From contig NZ_CP011930.1 of the NCBI RefSeq assembly GCF_001040945.1, forward strand, positions 930,001 to 994,000: a stretch of DNA of 64,000 nucleotides. The letters are read 5' to 3'. Shown piece by piece: positions 38,549 through 45,600 of the stretch. The DNA is from Herbaspirillum seropedicae (lineage in GTDB: Bacteria; Pseudomonadota; Gammaproteobacteria; Burkholderiales; Burkholderiaceae_D). A program made the position numbers and the translations under genes. The notes under the pieces were generated by a model. The model made no database searches, was not told the origin of the DNA, and saw nothing but the letters and a program-made list of their open reading frames with translations. Numbering within the stretch: the stretch's first letter is position 1; every line of letters begins with the position of its first letter.

Positions 38549-38917
38549 TCAAGCTCGCTGGCGATACTCTCTACTGGATATCGATACCGAATTCCCATCA
38601 GGATCTTTAGCATTAGCGAATTGATAGCCATTTGCCTGATGGGTACCGCCGAATTCCAGACCTCTTTGCGCAGAGTCGGCCTTAAATTTTTCAACATCGG
38701 AAACACTGAACATCAGCTTGACCACTGCCTGCCCAAATTTCAGAGATTTGGCTGCCTGATGAATCAAAAGGTTGATGCCGGCATCTGGGGCATTCAATTC
38801 GATGAGGCCATCATCTACTTCACCGGTCGTCCTGAATCCAAAATAATCTTTGTAGAAGGCACTGGTTACAGCAGGATTACGGGCGTATATCAAAATCGTA
38901 TTGAGCGGTGCAGTCAT
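38549..38917 (-). CDS. VOC-family glyoxalase/bleomycin-resistance-like protein
   Basis: 122 aa from ATG 38917 (MTAPLNTILIYARNP). It is a single VOC unit with the usual paired beta-alpha-beta-beta pattern: TSAFYKDYFGF, LIELNAPDAGINLLIHQ, VVKLMFSVSDVEKF and YQFANAKDPDGNSVSIS. The closing DPDGN is typical. Members bind metals and act on or sequester small molecules; the substrate is unknown. It is orphan by position, in the same direction as its neighbours and separated from each by a 24-nt repeat copy. Confidence 0.85.
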   Translation of the reverse strand: MTAPLNTILIYARNPAVTSAFYKDYFGFRTTGEVDDGLIELNAPDAGINLLIHQAAKSLKFGQAVVKLMFSVSDVEKFKADSAQRGLEFGGTHQANGYQFANAKDPDGNSVSISSREYRQRA

Positions 38918-39022
38918 GGCTCGAACAGAGGAATAGGAAACTTGAAAGTTTGGCCGAAAGGCCTTCGTTGCAGACTTTATCAATAAGCGCTATTTTTTCA
39001 GCCAATCCGACTCTTCGTGAAA

Positions 39023-39046
39023 GTCTGCTTCTGGCCGATAGTGGAC
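39023..39046. repeat. 24-nt REP-like palindrome, copy 3
   Basis: GTCTGCTTCTGGCCGATAG then TGGAC. It shares the CTTCTGGCCGAT core with copy 4. It sits in the gap between the VOC gene and the next leftward gene. Confidence 0.7.
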
Positions 39047-39051
39047 ACCGC

Positions 39052-39486
39052 TCAAACGTTGTTCAGCGCGTGCGATAACCGAGGATCGTTCATCCAAACA
39101 GAATCAGAAACGGAGAATGCCTCTTTCGCACGGCCAGAACTAAGTGCGTCCTCGCGCGATAGCATCCGGCCCAATACCCCCTCATGTTCCCAGCGCGATC
39201 CAGGCGCATCTACAACTCGACATCCTGGGCTGCCATCGATTACCCGCCATTCAATGGCTACACACTCCTTTGCGTTCTTGTCGGCACCATTGCCCCAGCC
39301 TCGCATGCTTATCGCCATTGCAACACCATTCTCAGGATGTGACACGGTAAAGGTGCATGCATACACTGCAAATGGCCCGTCGCCGTCATAAACAAATCCC
39401 CGAAACGTTTTTGTTTCATGTCCGCATGTGCCGCAATTGCCAACTATGGCTTCACTTCCTTGTTCTATCCGAAAAAGATCATTCAT
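39052..39486 (-). CDS. Uncharacterised protein with an N-terminal CxxC
   Basis: 144 aa that I do not recognise. C18 and C21 (NCGTCGHETKTF) resemble half of a zinc ribbon. The middle (GDGPFAVYACTFTVSH, GVAMAISMRGWGN, VAIEWRVIDG) is beta-rich, and the C-terminal third is helical (LGRMLSREDALSSG). It lies about 50 bp downstream of the DUF7832-like gene in the same direction, so the two may share a transcript. Cytosolic by composition. Confidence 0.6.
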   Translation of the reverse strand: MNDLFRIEQGSEAIVGNCGTCGHETKTFRGFVYDGDGPFAVYACTFTVSHPENGVAMAISMRGWGNGADKNAKECVAIEWRVIDGSPGCRVVDAPGSRWEHEGVLGRMLSREDALSSGRAKEAFSVSDSVWMNDPRLSHALNNV

Positions 39487-39536
39487 TTTTTATCTCATAG
39501 GGCTTGATGTCAGTTCCTGGCCGGTTGCTGACGCCG

Positions 39537-40007
39537 CTACGTCTTGTCAATGGGATGAGACAGGGTCCATGCAGCATATCTCTCGTCAATACGGGACTTG
39601 ATGAGATCGTAGTTTTGCCAAGTATCTTTTACCGCGTACTCAGATCCAAGATCTTTGACAAGTAGCTCTCGATAATCCTCAATAAACCTGCCCGTCGACA
39701 ACTCAAAATAGTCTCGGGCGAAGCTATTTCCTCTGGCAGTGACCATATAGTCGATCAGGCAGTCACCCAGCCGTTCATATAATTGAGGCCCAGTAAGTTC
39801 CCGGCGCTTGAACTGCGCAATAGCATTGGAAACATCAGGTGAGCTCTCATGTAGAAAGTTCATATCGGCCAACCATCCAACAAAAACACCGGTATGGACG
39901 TAAGCCTGGGAAATGGGAAATGATGAGGGAAAGTCATCTGCACCATAATGATACTTGGCCTTGTCATAGACAAAGGGCTCTTCATTTACTGATATTTTTG
40001 TCGTCAT
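39537..40007 (-). CDS. DUF7832-like protein
   Basis: 156 aa from ATG 40007; the upstream reading to 40043 runs into repeat copy 4. The N-terminus VYDKAKYHYGADDFPSS followed by AYVHTGVFVGWLADMNFL matches a widespread family of single-domain proteins (YDKAxxHY...HxGxxxxW). These often sit near polymorphic toxin or other accessory genes and may be immunity-like. The link to immunity is inference. It may be co-transcribed with the CxxC protein downstream. Confidence 0.6.
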   Translation of the reverse strand: MTTKISVNEEPFVYDKAKYHYGADDFPSSFPISQAYVHTGVFVGWLADMNFLHESSPDVSNAIAQFKRRELTGPQLYERLGDCLIDYMVTARGNSFARDYFELSTGRFIEDYRELLVKDLGSEYAVKDTWQNYDLIKSRIDERYAAWTLSHPIDKT

Positions 40008-40048
40008 AGTAGATTTTTGTCTAAATGCACAATTCGGCGCCAATAAAG

Positions 40049-40072
40049 GTCCGCTTCTGGCCGATTGCGGAC
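40049..40072. repeat. 24-nt REP-like palindrome, copy 4
   Basis: GTCCGCTTCTGGCC then GATTGCGGAC. The ends GTCCGC/GCGGAC are a perfect 6-bp stem. It lies 21 bp from the integrase-operon terminator, so it may mark the last host sequence before the prophage. Confidence 0.7.
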
Positions 40073-40092
40073 TTACTGACAGTAGTGTCGCA

Positions 40093-40120
40093 AAAGAAAA
40101 GCCACCCGTATAGGTGGCTT
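40093..40120 (-). terminator. Terminator of the prophage int operon
   Basis: Stem AAGCCACC/GGTGGCTT with a 6-nt loop is followed leftward by TTTTCTTTT. It lies about 60 bp after the integrase stop. Confidence 0.85.
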
Positions 40121-40177
40121 AAGATCATTTTTTGTTGCACTCCGGAATAAGCGCTCGGCCAACTATGTTCATAGCCG

Positions 40178-41155
40178 CTACGACGATTTCTTACCGATAC
40201 GCTCGATTGCACTCTTTAAAGAACTGGTCGCTAGGTGGGCATACCGTTTGGTGCTGGATGCTGTCTTATGGCCTAGTACCGCGCCGACAGTGTATAGATC
40301 GACGCCTTCGTTGATCATTGAACTGGCTGCACTATGTCGTAAATCGTGAAAATGCAGCCAGTCTAGACCTACCAATTTTCGAGCATCTCTGAAGTGCTTG
40401 GAAATTCGACTTTGATCAGGGAGTGGGACTTTGGCGCAGCAGCGAATCTTTCGATGCATCGGAACGATCCGAGGCTCACCATTTTTGGTTTCATCCAGCA
40501 CGAATGCATCGTGCGTTCTTTCTGCCCGGAGAATTTCAGACATGCGCATTCCGCTATAAAACGCGATGCGAACAGCAGCGCGTGTGGGGCGGTGTTTCGA
40601 TGCAAGGCACAATTGAAGCATTTCCTTCCTGGTGATATATCGCCGTCGTTCATTGCGAACCAGAGGGGCAATCACCCGTTCGGCAGGATCGTGTTCGGAC
40701 ATACCGTGATGCTTCCATGCATATCTGCACGCTGACGTGAGATAGCGAATCCGGTTTCGCAGGGTTGCGGCGGCAAGTGGTGAATCATTATCTTCATCAG
40801 CACGTCCAGCTTTTGCCATATATGATTTGCAGACCTGCGCCAGCTCAGACATATGCCGCCCCTTGTATGCGAAATACATCTGCGCCAACTCACGGGCAAT
40901 GTTAGCACCACTTTTTAGAAGTGGTACTCGCTCCTCAATATAGATATCGACTGCATCATCAATCAGATGATCTGGGCGCTCAACATTGTTGGCTACTGCG
41001 TAGAGACGCGCTGATTCTTCACGGTCGAAGGCGTCCGCCTGGGATTTATTCCAAGTTTTCGGAAGGTATTTTCTAACCCTGATCCGCTTACCTTTAAGCC
41101 GGCGGTCAAATTCAAAGACGAAATTACCTCTTTCTTTATCACGGTATATCGGCAT
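40178..41155 (-). CDS. int: Phage integrase, tyrosine recombinase
   Basis: 325 aa. It has an N-terminal arm-binding region rich in Arg/Lys (FEFDRRLKGKRIRVRKYLP), a SAM-like domain, and a catalytic domain with R204 (SGMRMSE), K224, H270 and R273 (HFHDLRHSA), H296 (LGHKTASS) and Y305 (KRYAHL). All active residues are present, so integration and excision should work. It is the last gene of the leftward early operon and ends close to the prophage's left end. The first 160 bp overlap the Xis-like gene. Confidence 0.95.
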   Translation of the reverse strand: MPIYRDKERGNFVFEFDRRLKGKRIRVRKYLPKTWNKSQADAFDREESARLYAVANNVERPDHLIDDAVDIYIEERVPLLKSGANIARELAQMYFAYKGRHMSELAQVCKSYMAKAGRADEDNDSPLAAATLRNRIRYLTSACRYAWKHHGMSEHDPAERVIAPLVRNERRRYITRKEMLQLCLASKHRPTRAAVRIAFYSGMRMSEILRAERTHDAFVLDETKNGEPRIVPMHRKIRCCAKVPLPDQSRISKHFRDARKLVGLDWLHFHDLRHSAASSMINEGVDLYTVGAVLGHKTASSTKRYAHLATSSLKSAIERIGKKSS

Positions 41156-41331
41156 GATTCCAGATAGCTATGTAGATCGGCAGGTTTGAACAGTATGCGG
41201 CGTCCAATTCGGTAGCACGGAATGGGGCCAGCAGGCGCGGCGAGGTCATAAATGTGCCGCGACGACACCCCCAAAGCGTCCGCTGCTGCTGAGACGCCAA
41301 TTAGGGTAGGCTCAGGATTCACACTCTGCAT
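40993..41331 (-). CDS. Xis/AlpA-like HTH protein
   Basis: 112 aa from ATG 41331, chosen because GAAGGGA lies 6 nt upstream; ATG 41337 is possible. The first 60 residues form a MerR/HTH_17-type domain (VSAAADALGVSSRHIYDLAA, CYRIGRRILFKPADLHSYLES), as in excisionases and AlpA. The remaining 45 residues, a basic tail, overlap the start of int by 163 bp in another frame. By place and fold it should steer integrase toward excision or regulate the early operon. Confidence 0.7.
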   Translation of the reverse strand: MQSVNPEPTLIGVSAAADALGVSSRHIYDLAAPAGPIPCYRIGRRILFKPADLHSYLESCRYTVIKKEVISSLNLTAGLKVSGSGLENTFRKLGINPRRTPSTVKNQRVSTQ

Positions 41332-41695
41332 CTGCATTCCCTTCGAAAATAGGACCAGCAACTTCTACGAAGACATTGCTGAAGTCGGCTAAGCAAAGCG
41401 ACCGATCTCCGCGATTGAGTTCTGCGTGTCGACGAACGCTACCGCAGTCATCGCTCGAAAGAATATCGGCCAAGGACACACCTCTGAACGAGCCTGGAAG
41501 GGCGTTGTCGAGTTCCACCCAGGCAAATCGCTCACCATTACCCAGGTGCTGACGAATGACCGACACATAGCCCGCCAGCACACCATCGTCGGGCGTGTTG
41601 AATGTAATGCGGTCCAGGCTCTGCGGAGGCTGCATCACGAAGTCGCGCGACTTGCTGTCGGGGGCGATCAAATCAAATTTCGCAGGTATATTCAT
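41312..41695 (-). CDS. Uncharacterised prophage early protein
   Basis: 127 aa from ATG 41695, preceded by AAGGAGAAGAAGCA. I do not recognise it. It is acidic with no membrane segment. The middle (DDGVLAGYVSVIRQHLGNGERFAWVELD) looks globular, and the C-terminal part contains VFVEVAGPIFEGNADAE. It overlaps the next gene (Xis-like) by 20 bp and the 48-aa gene upstream by 4 bp, so it is part of the coupled early operon. Confidence 0.65.
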   Translation of the reverse strand: MNIPAKFDLIAPDSKSRDFVMQPPQSLDRITFNTPDDGVLAGYVSVIRQHLGNGERFAWVELDNALPGSFRGVSLADILSSDDCGSVRRHAELNRGDRSLCLADFSNVFVEVAGPIFEGNADAECES

Positions 41696-41838
41696 TGCTT
41701 CTTCTCCTTGGTGGCCGTAACAGAGCACACGCCAAAGCGATCGACGGCGGCGGCGATCACGTCGCAGCTATGGGCTGCGATGGCGGTGTAGGAATGGCGT
41801 GCGCTGGCAGTGCGCACGACGACACGAAACGCGGTCAT
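41692..41838 (-). CDS. 48-aa prophage protein
   Basis: 48 aa. Start ATG 41838 overlaps the gpA stop (ATGA), and its own stop overlaps the next start (ATGA). The sequence VVVRTASARHSYTAIAAH then CDVIAAAVDRFGVCSV resembles small proteins commonly found beside P2-like replication genes in Burkholderiales. Function is unknown; it could be regulatory. The perfect double overlap supports it as a real gene. Confidence 0.7.
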   Translation of the reverse strand: MTAFRVVVRTASARHSYTAIAAHSCDVIAAAVDRFGVCSVTATKEKKQ

Positions 41839-43886
41839 GGGGCGTTCCCTTTCGTTGGGTTGGGATCAATCGGAAGTTCACCGACATCAAGTCGGCCGGC
41901 ACGCCAGTCGGCGACCTGGCGCGGCGTGCCATAGCGCGGGGACTTGTCGGGCACTGGCGCCATGCGCGGCCACGGGCATGCCTTGATGGCGTCCCAGTCG
42001 GCGAGCGCGCGGCGCTGTTCTTCGGCTGTCATGTCCGGTGCCGGCCATGCTGGCCTGTCGTCTACCGCCGGCCGTGGCCAGGGGCATGCGCCCAGGGCAA
42101 GCCAGGCATGATCGATCTGCGCGGCTTGGTCGGGCTTGAACATGACCGGTGCTGGAGCCGTCTTCGGATCGAAGGACACATCGGCCGCAAAGCCAGTGAC
42201 GGCGGGCTGCGTACAGTTATTTACACGAGTCCAAGGGAACCCCAACCCCGCCGATGCGCGGGCTTCTGTGCCTTGAATAGGGATCCATGTGTGGCGGACT
42301 GACTTGAAAACCACCCCTGCCATCTGGCGGCATTGCACGCCATAAGGCATGACCCGTTCGCGCTCTTCATAGCGACCGGCTACAGTCTTGGTTTCCTTGG
42401 CCAGCGTGACCATAAGGTCGTCGCGCTTCACCAGAGCACCACCTTGGGCACGCAGATAGCTCGCCCAACATGCGCGCTTTTCACCTTCGACCTTCTGCAC
42501 GGCATCCCAGGCGGCCGCCATGGCCGGCGGCGCTTCTTGCATCATGTCTGCCGGCACGCGGCGTAGCTCGCGCCAGATGCTGACGGGAGCGCCACCCCAT
42601 TGCTGGAACTGACGAATGCCCCAGCGGGCGGCCCAGGCCTCGACGCGGGCGGATGGTGTCAGCTCATAATCTCCGGCCGTGTCGGTGGTGACCACATAGC
42701 CTTCCTTGGTCTTGTGGTCGGCCACGCCGTCAATGTTCTTGGCTACGTACTTTGCGATATAGCCGGCTGCACTACCTTTGGCCCAATCGATGCGCTTCAC
42801 GTCCAGGCGGCGCTTGAACGAGCCGGGCTCGCCACGATCCACGCGCCAGGCGTAGCGTTTCATAACGCGTATGGCGCGGCTGGCCACGTCCTTAACGTGC
42901 GGCGTGGTATATCCCGGCAGCGCGCGAACAAACACCAGCATGTGCCAGTGCGGGCATCCGTCGTGATGTGGCTCGGCGATCCGAAAGCCATACAGGCCAA
43001 TGCCGCGCCTGGCCAGCGCCGAGCGTGCCAGCGCTGTGACCTTGCCCAGGTACTTGTTTGCCGTGCGCGGATCTGACCCGTCGTATTTCGGATTCGGCTT
43101 CCCGCTATGAAGTGTGCGATGGAAGCGCGAAGGGCACGACCAGGTGAGGAACAGCCCGGTATCACCGCAGTCTCTTGCAATCATCTCGAAGCCATTGATG
43201 CGCAGCATCAATTCGCCGCGGCGAATGGCCTTATTGGCGGTCGTCTTTTCGGCCAGCTCGGCGATGCTGAATTCCTGGCCAGCCTCGTTGCGCACCATGG
43301 TGGCTTCCAGCGCAGCGGCATTGCGCTTGTTCTGCGCCATGCGCGCCAGCACCGCATCGTTGCTGGCATATGGCTCGCCGTGGTAATGGACATAGCCCAG
43401 GCGGATATTGCCGCCCTCGAACGCGCGGCCGACTACCTTGCGCAGTTGCCTGCGCCACCAGCGCGGATCAACCACCCGCGCAATGATGGCGCGCAGGTCA
43501 TCGTCATCCACTTCCGGCACGTCAATGCCGTAGTCGCTGCATTCCTGTTCGATGATGTCGCGGGCATGCGTATCCGAGATCGCTTTCCACAGCATCTTCT
43601 TGACGTTGTCGGCGGCCCGCTCGGCAGTGGCGCAGATGTCCGCATCGTCTTGCGAAAGGTCGATGCCAGCAGGTACGTACTTGTCCGCGAACTCACGCAC
43701 GAAGTCCACGGCTACCGGCTCAAAGATGCGCCGCCAATGCCACACGGACATCAGCTCTAATGCCTCGCTGACCACCCGGCCCCGCCATTTCAATGGAATG
43801 CGTTTTAGCTCTTGCGCGAACTGCGGCGACTCAGTAAAGGCCTTATGCTGTCGGCGCGTCTTCGCATCGACTTTTCTAGACTGCAT
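41835..43886 (-). CDS. A: P2 gpA-like rolling-circle replication endonuclease
   Basis: About 683 aa from ATG 43886; ATG 43901 is also possible. The HUH motif is EPHHDGCPHWHML (near residue 312). The catalytic tyrosine region with two Tyr in YxxxY spacing follows near residue 375 (AAGYIAKYVAKNID), as in P2 gpA. It nicks the origin and starts single-strand displacement replication. The upstream 117-aa ORF overlaps its start by 11 bp, and its end is coupled to the 48-aa gene. A phage origin of P2 type would lie inside this gene. Confidence 0.92.
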   Translation of the reverse strand: MQSRKVDAKTRRQHKAFTESPQFAQELKRIPLKWRGRVVSEALELMSVWHWRRIFEPVAVDFVREFADKYVPAGIDLSQDDADICATAERAADNVKKMLWKAISDTHARDIIEQECSDYGIDVPEVDDDDLRAIIARVVDPRWWRRQLRKVVGRAFEGGNIRLGYVHYHGEPYASNDAVLARMAQNKRNAAALEATMVRNEAGQEFSIAELAEKTTANKAIRRGELMLRINGFEMIARDCGDTGLFLTWSCPSRFHRTLHSGKPNPKYDGSDPRTANKYLGKVTALARSALARRGIGLYGFRIAEPHHDGCPHWHMLVFVRALPGYTTPHVKDVASRAIRVMKRYAWRVDRGEPGSFKRRLDVKRIDWAKGSAAGYIAKYVAKNIDGVADHKTKEGYVVTTDTAGDYELTPSARVEAWAARWGIRQFQQWGGAPVSIWRELRRVPADMMQEAPPAMAAAWDAVQKVEGEKRACWASYLRAQGGALVKRDDLMVTLAKETKTVAGRYEERERVMPYGVQCRQMAGVVFKSVRHTWIPIQGTEARASAGLGFPWTRVNNCTQPAVTGFAADVSFDPKTAPAPVMFKPDQAAQIDHAWLALGACPWPRPAVDDRPAWPAPDMTAEEQRRALADWDAIKACPWPRMAPVPDKSPRYGTPRQVADWRAGRLDVGELPIDPNPTKGNAP

Positions 43887-44229
43887 TGAGGACTCGCTCA
43901 TAGGTGGTAATTGCGCGCAGCACCGCATGGCGCATGGCCAGGCGTTCGGCTTCCGTGAAAGAGTGAATTGGAGATTCCCAGCGATCAGGCGACAGTCCGG
44001 CCAGGGCCAGGATGTGGCGACGCACGGGCTTGGCGGTGGCCGCCCAGGAGTACGCCACCGCAGTTTGATGGTTGGGCCGCTGACGCTTGCTCAACATGGC
44101 CAGCGCCTTCTGCAGCTCAGCGTTCGCCGCTTCATCACCTGGCGGCGTGGGTGCTTGTGCAGCGCGCTCGCGCAACAGCTCTGTCACCGGGCGGAACGAT
44201 GCATGATCCTTGATACGTGCGCAGCGCAT
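43876..44229 (-). CDS. Uncharacterised prophage early protein
   Basis: 117 aa from ATG 44229, preceded by GAAAGGCTGACC. It is mostly helical and basic: ASFRPVTELLRERAAQA, AELQKALAMLSKRQRPNHQTAVAYSWAA, ESPIHSFTEAERLAMRHAVLRAITTYERVL. I do not recognise the family. It lies just before gpA, overlapping its start, so it may help replication. A 23-codon upstream extension is rejected. Confidence 0.6.
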   Translation of the reverse strand: MRCARIKDHASFRPVTELLRERAAQAPTPPGDEAANAELQKALAMLSKRQRPNHQTAVAYSWAATAKPVRRHILALAGLSPDRWESPIHSFTEAERLAMRHAVLRAITTYERVLNAV

Positions 44230-44231
44230 GG

Positions 44232-44318
44232 TCAGCCTTTCACCAGGCCGAGGGCCGACAAGATGACCGGCGCAAGCAATAGCAAGCCTGCAAGGCAATA
44301 GGAAAGCACTGCGCGCAT
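44232..44318 (-). CDS. 28-aa single-helix prophage peptide
   Basis: 28 aa: one hydrophobic helix (CLAGLLLLAPVILSALGLV) flanked by short polar ends. The start at 44318 overlaps the previous stop (TGATG) and is preceded by GGGGGAGTGG, and the next gene begins 3 bp after its stop. It should be a membrane peptide; its role is unknown. Support comes from coupling and a ribosome site, not homology. Confidence 0.5.
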   Translation of the reverse strand: MRAVLSYCLAGLLLLAPVILSALGLVKG

Positions 44319-44524
44319 CACCACTCCCCCAGCAGGCCGCCGAGCATGTTCAGCCGCAAAGCAAGGCTCCTGCCGATGGCCTGCTTTCCTTCCCAAATCA
44401 CATCCCATTCGGTACCACTGAGAGAGCGACGATCTAGCAGCCGCTGCGCGCAGCGGTAGCGGATCATGTCTTCGGCAAAGTGCTGCCTGACTGTTACCGT
44501 GAAATTGAAATTCGCAGTGGTCAT
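44318..44524 (-). CDS. Uncharacterised prophage early protein
   Basis: 68 aa: FNFTVTVRQHFAEDMIRYR then QRLLDRRSLSGTEWDVIWEGKQAIGRSLALRLNML. It has no membrane segment or known motif. It is joined by TGATG overlap to the 28-aa peptide. A short gap of 79 bp separates it from the Ogr-like gene upstream. Confidence 0.55.
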   Translation of the reverse strand: MTTANFNFTVTVRQHFAEDMIRYRCAQRLLDRRSLSGTEWDVIWEGKQAIGRSLALRLNMLGGLLGEW

Positions 44525-44603
44525 GATTTTTCAGGGTGAGCGAATCCCGCGTGCGCCAAATGGCGCACGGCAGGCTTTGATTTATCGGGAGTAGGGCGGC
44601 GGG

Positions 44604-44864
44604 TTAAACGGTCGCGAGGTCTAGCGTCAACTGGTTCTTTGCGGCCAGAAATGCACGCGAGGAAATTGGAATGCGGACTTCTGGATTCGGCATGGCTGAC
44701 ATCGACACCGTGCGCGAGACTTCAAGTGTTGCCACGAAGGTATGGCCACATTCGACGTTCTGGCATTGGTACGTGATTTCTTTCATCATTGACGACATGG
44801 TGCGGCTTTTGGCCGCTCTCACACGATTTTGGCAGTGTGGGCATGGAATGCTGATTACGCGCAT
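44604..44864 (-). CDS. ogr: Ogr/Delta-type late transcription activator
   Basis: 86 aa. The four zinc ligands are visible in IPCPHCQNR and CQNVECGHTFVA, followed by the family signature EVSRTVSMSAMPNPEV. In P2 and P4 these proteins bind late promoters and recruit host RNA polymerase to start tail, head and lysis transcription. Here the gene is inside the early operon rather than after gpD. Its start overlaps the 65-aa ORF upstream by 10 bp. Confidence 0.9.
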   Translation of the reverse strand: MRVISIPCPHCQNRVRAAKSRTMSSMMKEITYQCQNVECGHTFVATLEVSRTVSMSAMPNPEVRIPISSRAFLAAKNQLTLDLATV

Positions 44865-45052
44865 GGCTTCTTCCCCTGAACGGCATAAAGCACTCTTGCC
44901 TTGCCGGTAACACGTTTTGCACCTTCACGAACCGCTACGGAAAAAATGAACTCGGCGGCGTCTTCGATTGACTCGAATCCCTCGATCACCATCAGTTTTT
45001 TCAGTGCCTCAATGAGTTCGGGGCTTGTCTGCGTCAGTTCGATATCAGGCAT
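44855..45052 (-). CDS. Uncharacterised small prophage protein
   Basis: 65 aa: SPELIEALKKLMVIEGFESIEDAAEFIFSVAVREGAKRV is helical and could form a ribbon-helix-helix or dimerising fold. It overlaps both neighbours by a few bases, the 80-aa ORF upstream and ogr downstream. Function unknown. Confidence 0.55.
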   Translation of the reverse strand: MPDIELTQTSPELIEALKKLMVIEGFESIEDAAEFIFSVAVREGAKRVTGKARVLYAVQGKKPCA

Positions 45053-45287
45053 TTTGAGGCACTAAAAAGTGGCTCTTCAGCGCCTTGGTTTGCATGCTTT
45101 GGTTGATTACTATTGGCACATCACGAGCAACAACGAACTCAACAGCCTTGTGCAGCATCATGTCGTGCGCCAAGGTCGCCAAGTTTTCACCCTGCAGTTG
45201 TGCGAGCGACTTCATGAAAGCGTAGTTGTCGGCGTTGCAGCGGATCACGATTCGGTGATCGCGGATGTGGCGTGGATCGTCGTACAT
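45045..45287 (-). CDS. Uncharacterised small prophage protein
   Basis: 80 aa: RIVIRCNADNYAFMKSLAQLQGENLATLAHDMMLHKAVEFVVAR. The pattern is one strand followed by two helices, as in ribbon-helix-helix DNA-binding proteins, but the match is weak. It overlaps the next gene by 8 bp and follows the RHH-like gene by 13 bp. Confidence 0.5.
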   Translation of the reverse strand: MYDDPRHIRDHRIVIRCNADNYAFMKSLAQLQGENLATLAHDMMLHKAVEFVVARDVPIVINQSMQTKALKSHFLVPQNA

Positions 45288-45300
45288 AGACTCCCCCTGG

Positions 45301-45525
45301 TCAGGCGGTTGCAGATTGGTGTTCTTTTTCGTACGCCTGAATACCTTTCAGGACCATGAGGCGGAGAAAGGACGAGCGAGTCCGATGGTCTTGAACCGCA
45401 TAGGCAGAGACTTTTTCCGCCTCGCGAGAATCCAGGCGGGTGGTCATAACCACCGATGTGACATCCCTGATAGCGGGAATGTCAGTTTCATGTCTTGGTG
45501 GCAATGAAATGGTGGATGTAGACAT
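45301..45525 (-). CDS. RHH-like small protein, first gene of the early operon
   Basis: 74 aa from ATG 45525; a 23-residue upstream extension would run into the promoter. After a polar start, VVMTTRLDSREAEKVSAYAVQDHRTRSSFLRLMVLKGIQAYEKE has the strand-helix-helix pattern of ribbon-helix-helix repressors. It is divergent from the CI-like repressor with 75 bp between the starts. It occupies the position of Cox in P2, so a Cro/Cox-like role is plausible. Confidence 0.6.
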   Translation of the reverse strand: MSTSTISLPPRHETDIPAIRDVTSVVMTTRLDSREAEKVSAYAVQDHRTRSSFLRLMVLKGIQAYEKEHQSATA

Positions 45526-45600
45526 AGGGTAAAATTTGTATACGTCACTTAGCAATGACGGAAGAATAGTCCGATAAATCGTACCAGTCAACAAATTAAG
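45526..45600. promoter_or_regulatory. Lysis-lysogeny switch region
   Basis: 75 bp lie between the divergent repressor and the early operon. CGTCA-N8-TGACG (45543-45560) is an inverted repeat suited to a dimeric regulator. It overlaps the spacer of a leftward promoter whose -10 reads TATACA (complement of 45536-45541). Confidence 0.5.

Noticed and set aside
40021..40212. 63-codon minus-strand frame
   Set aside because: It spans repeat copy 4 and the int terminator; the SAIGQKRT peptide is repeat-derived.
44229..44298. Longer N-terminus of the 117-aa early protein
   Set aside because: It overlaps the 28-aa gene on the same strand and lacks a ribosome site; the ATG at 44229 has a good one.
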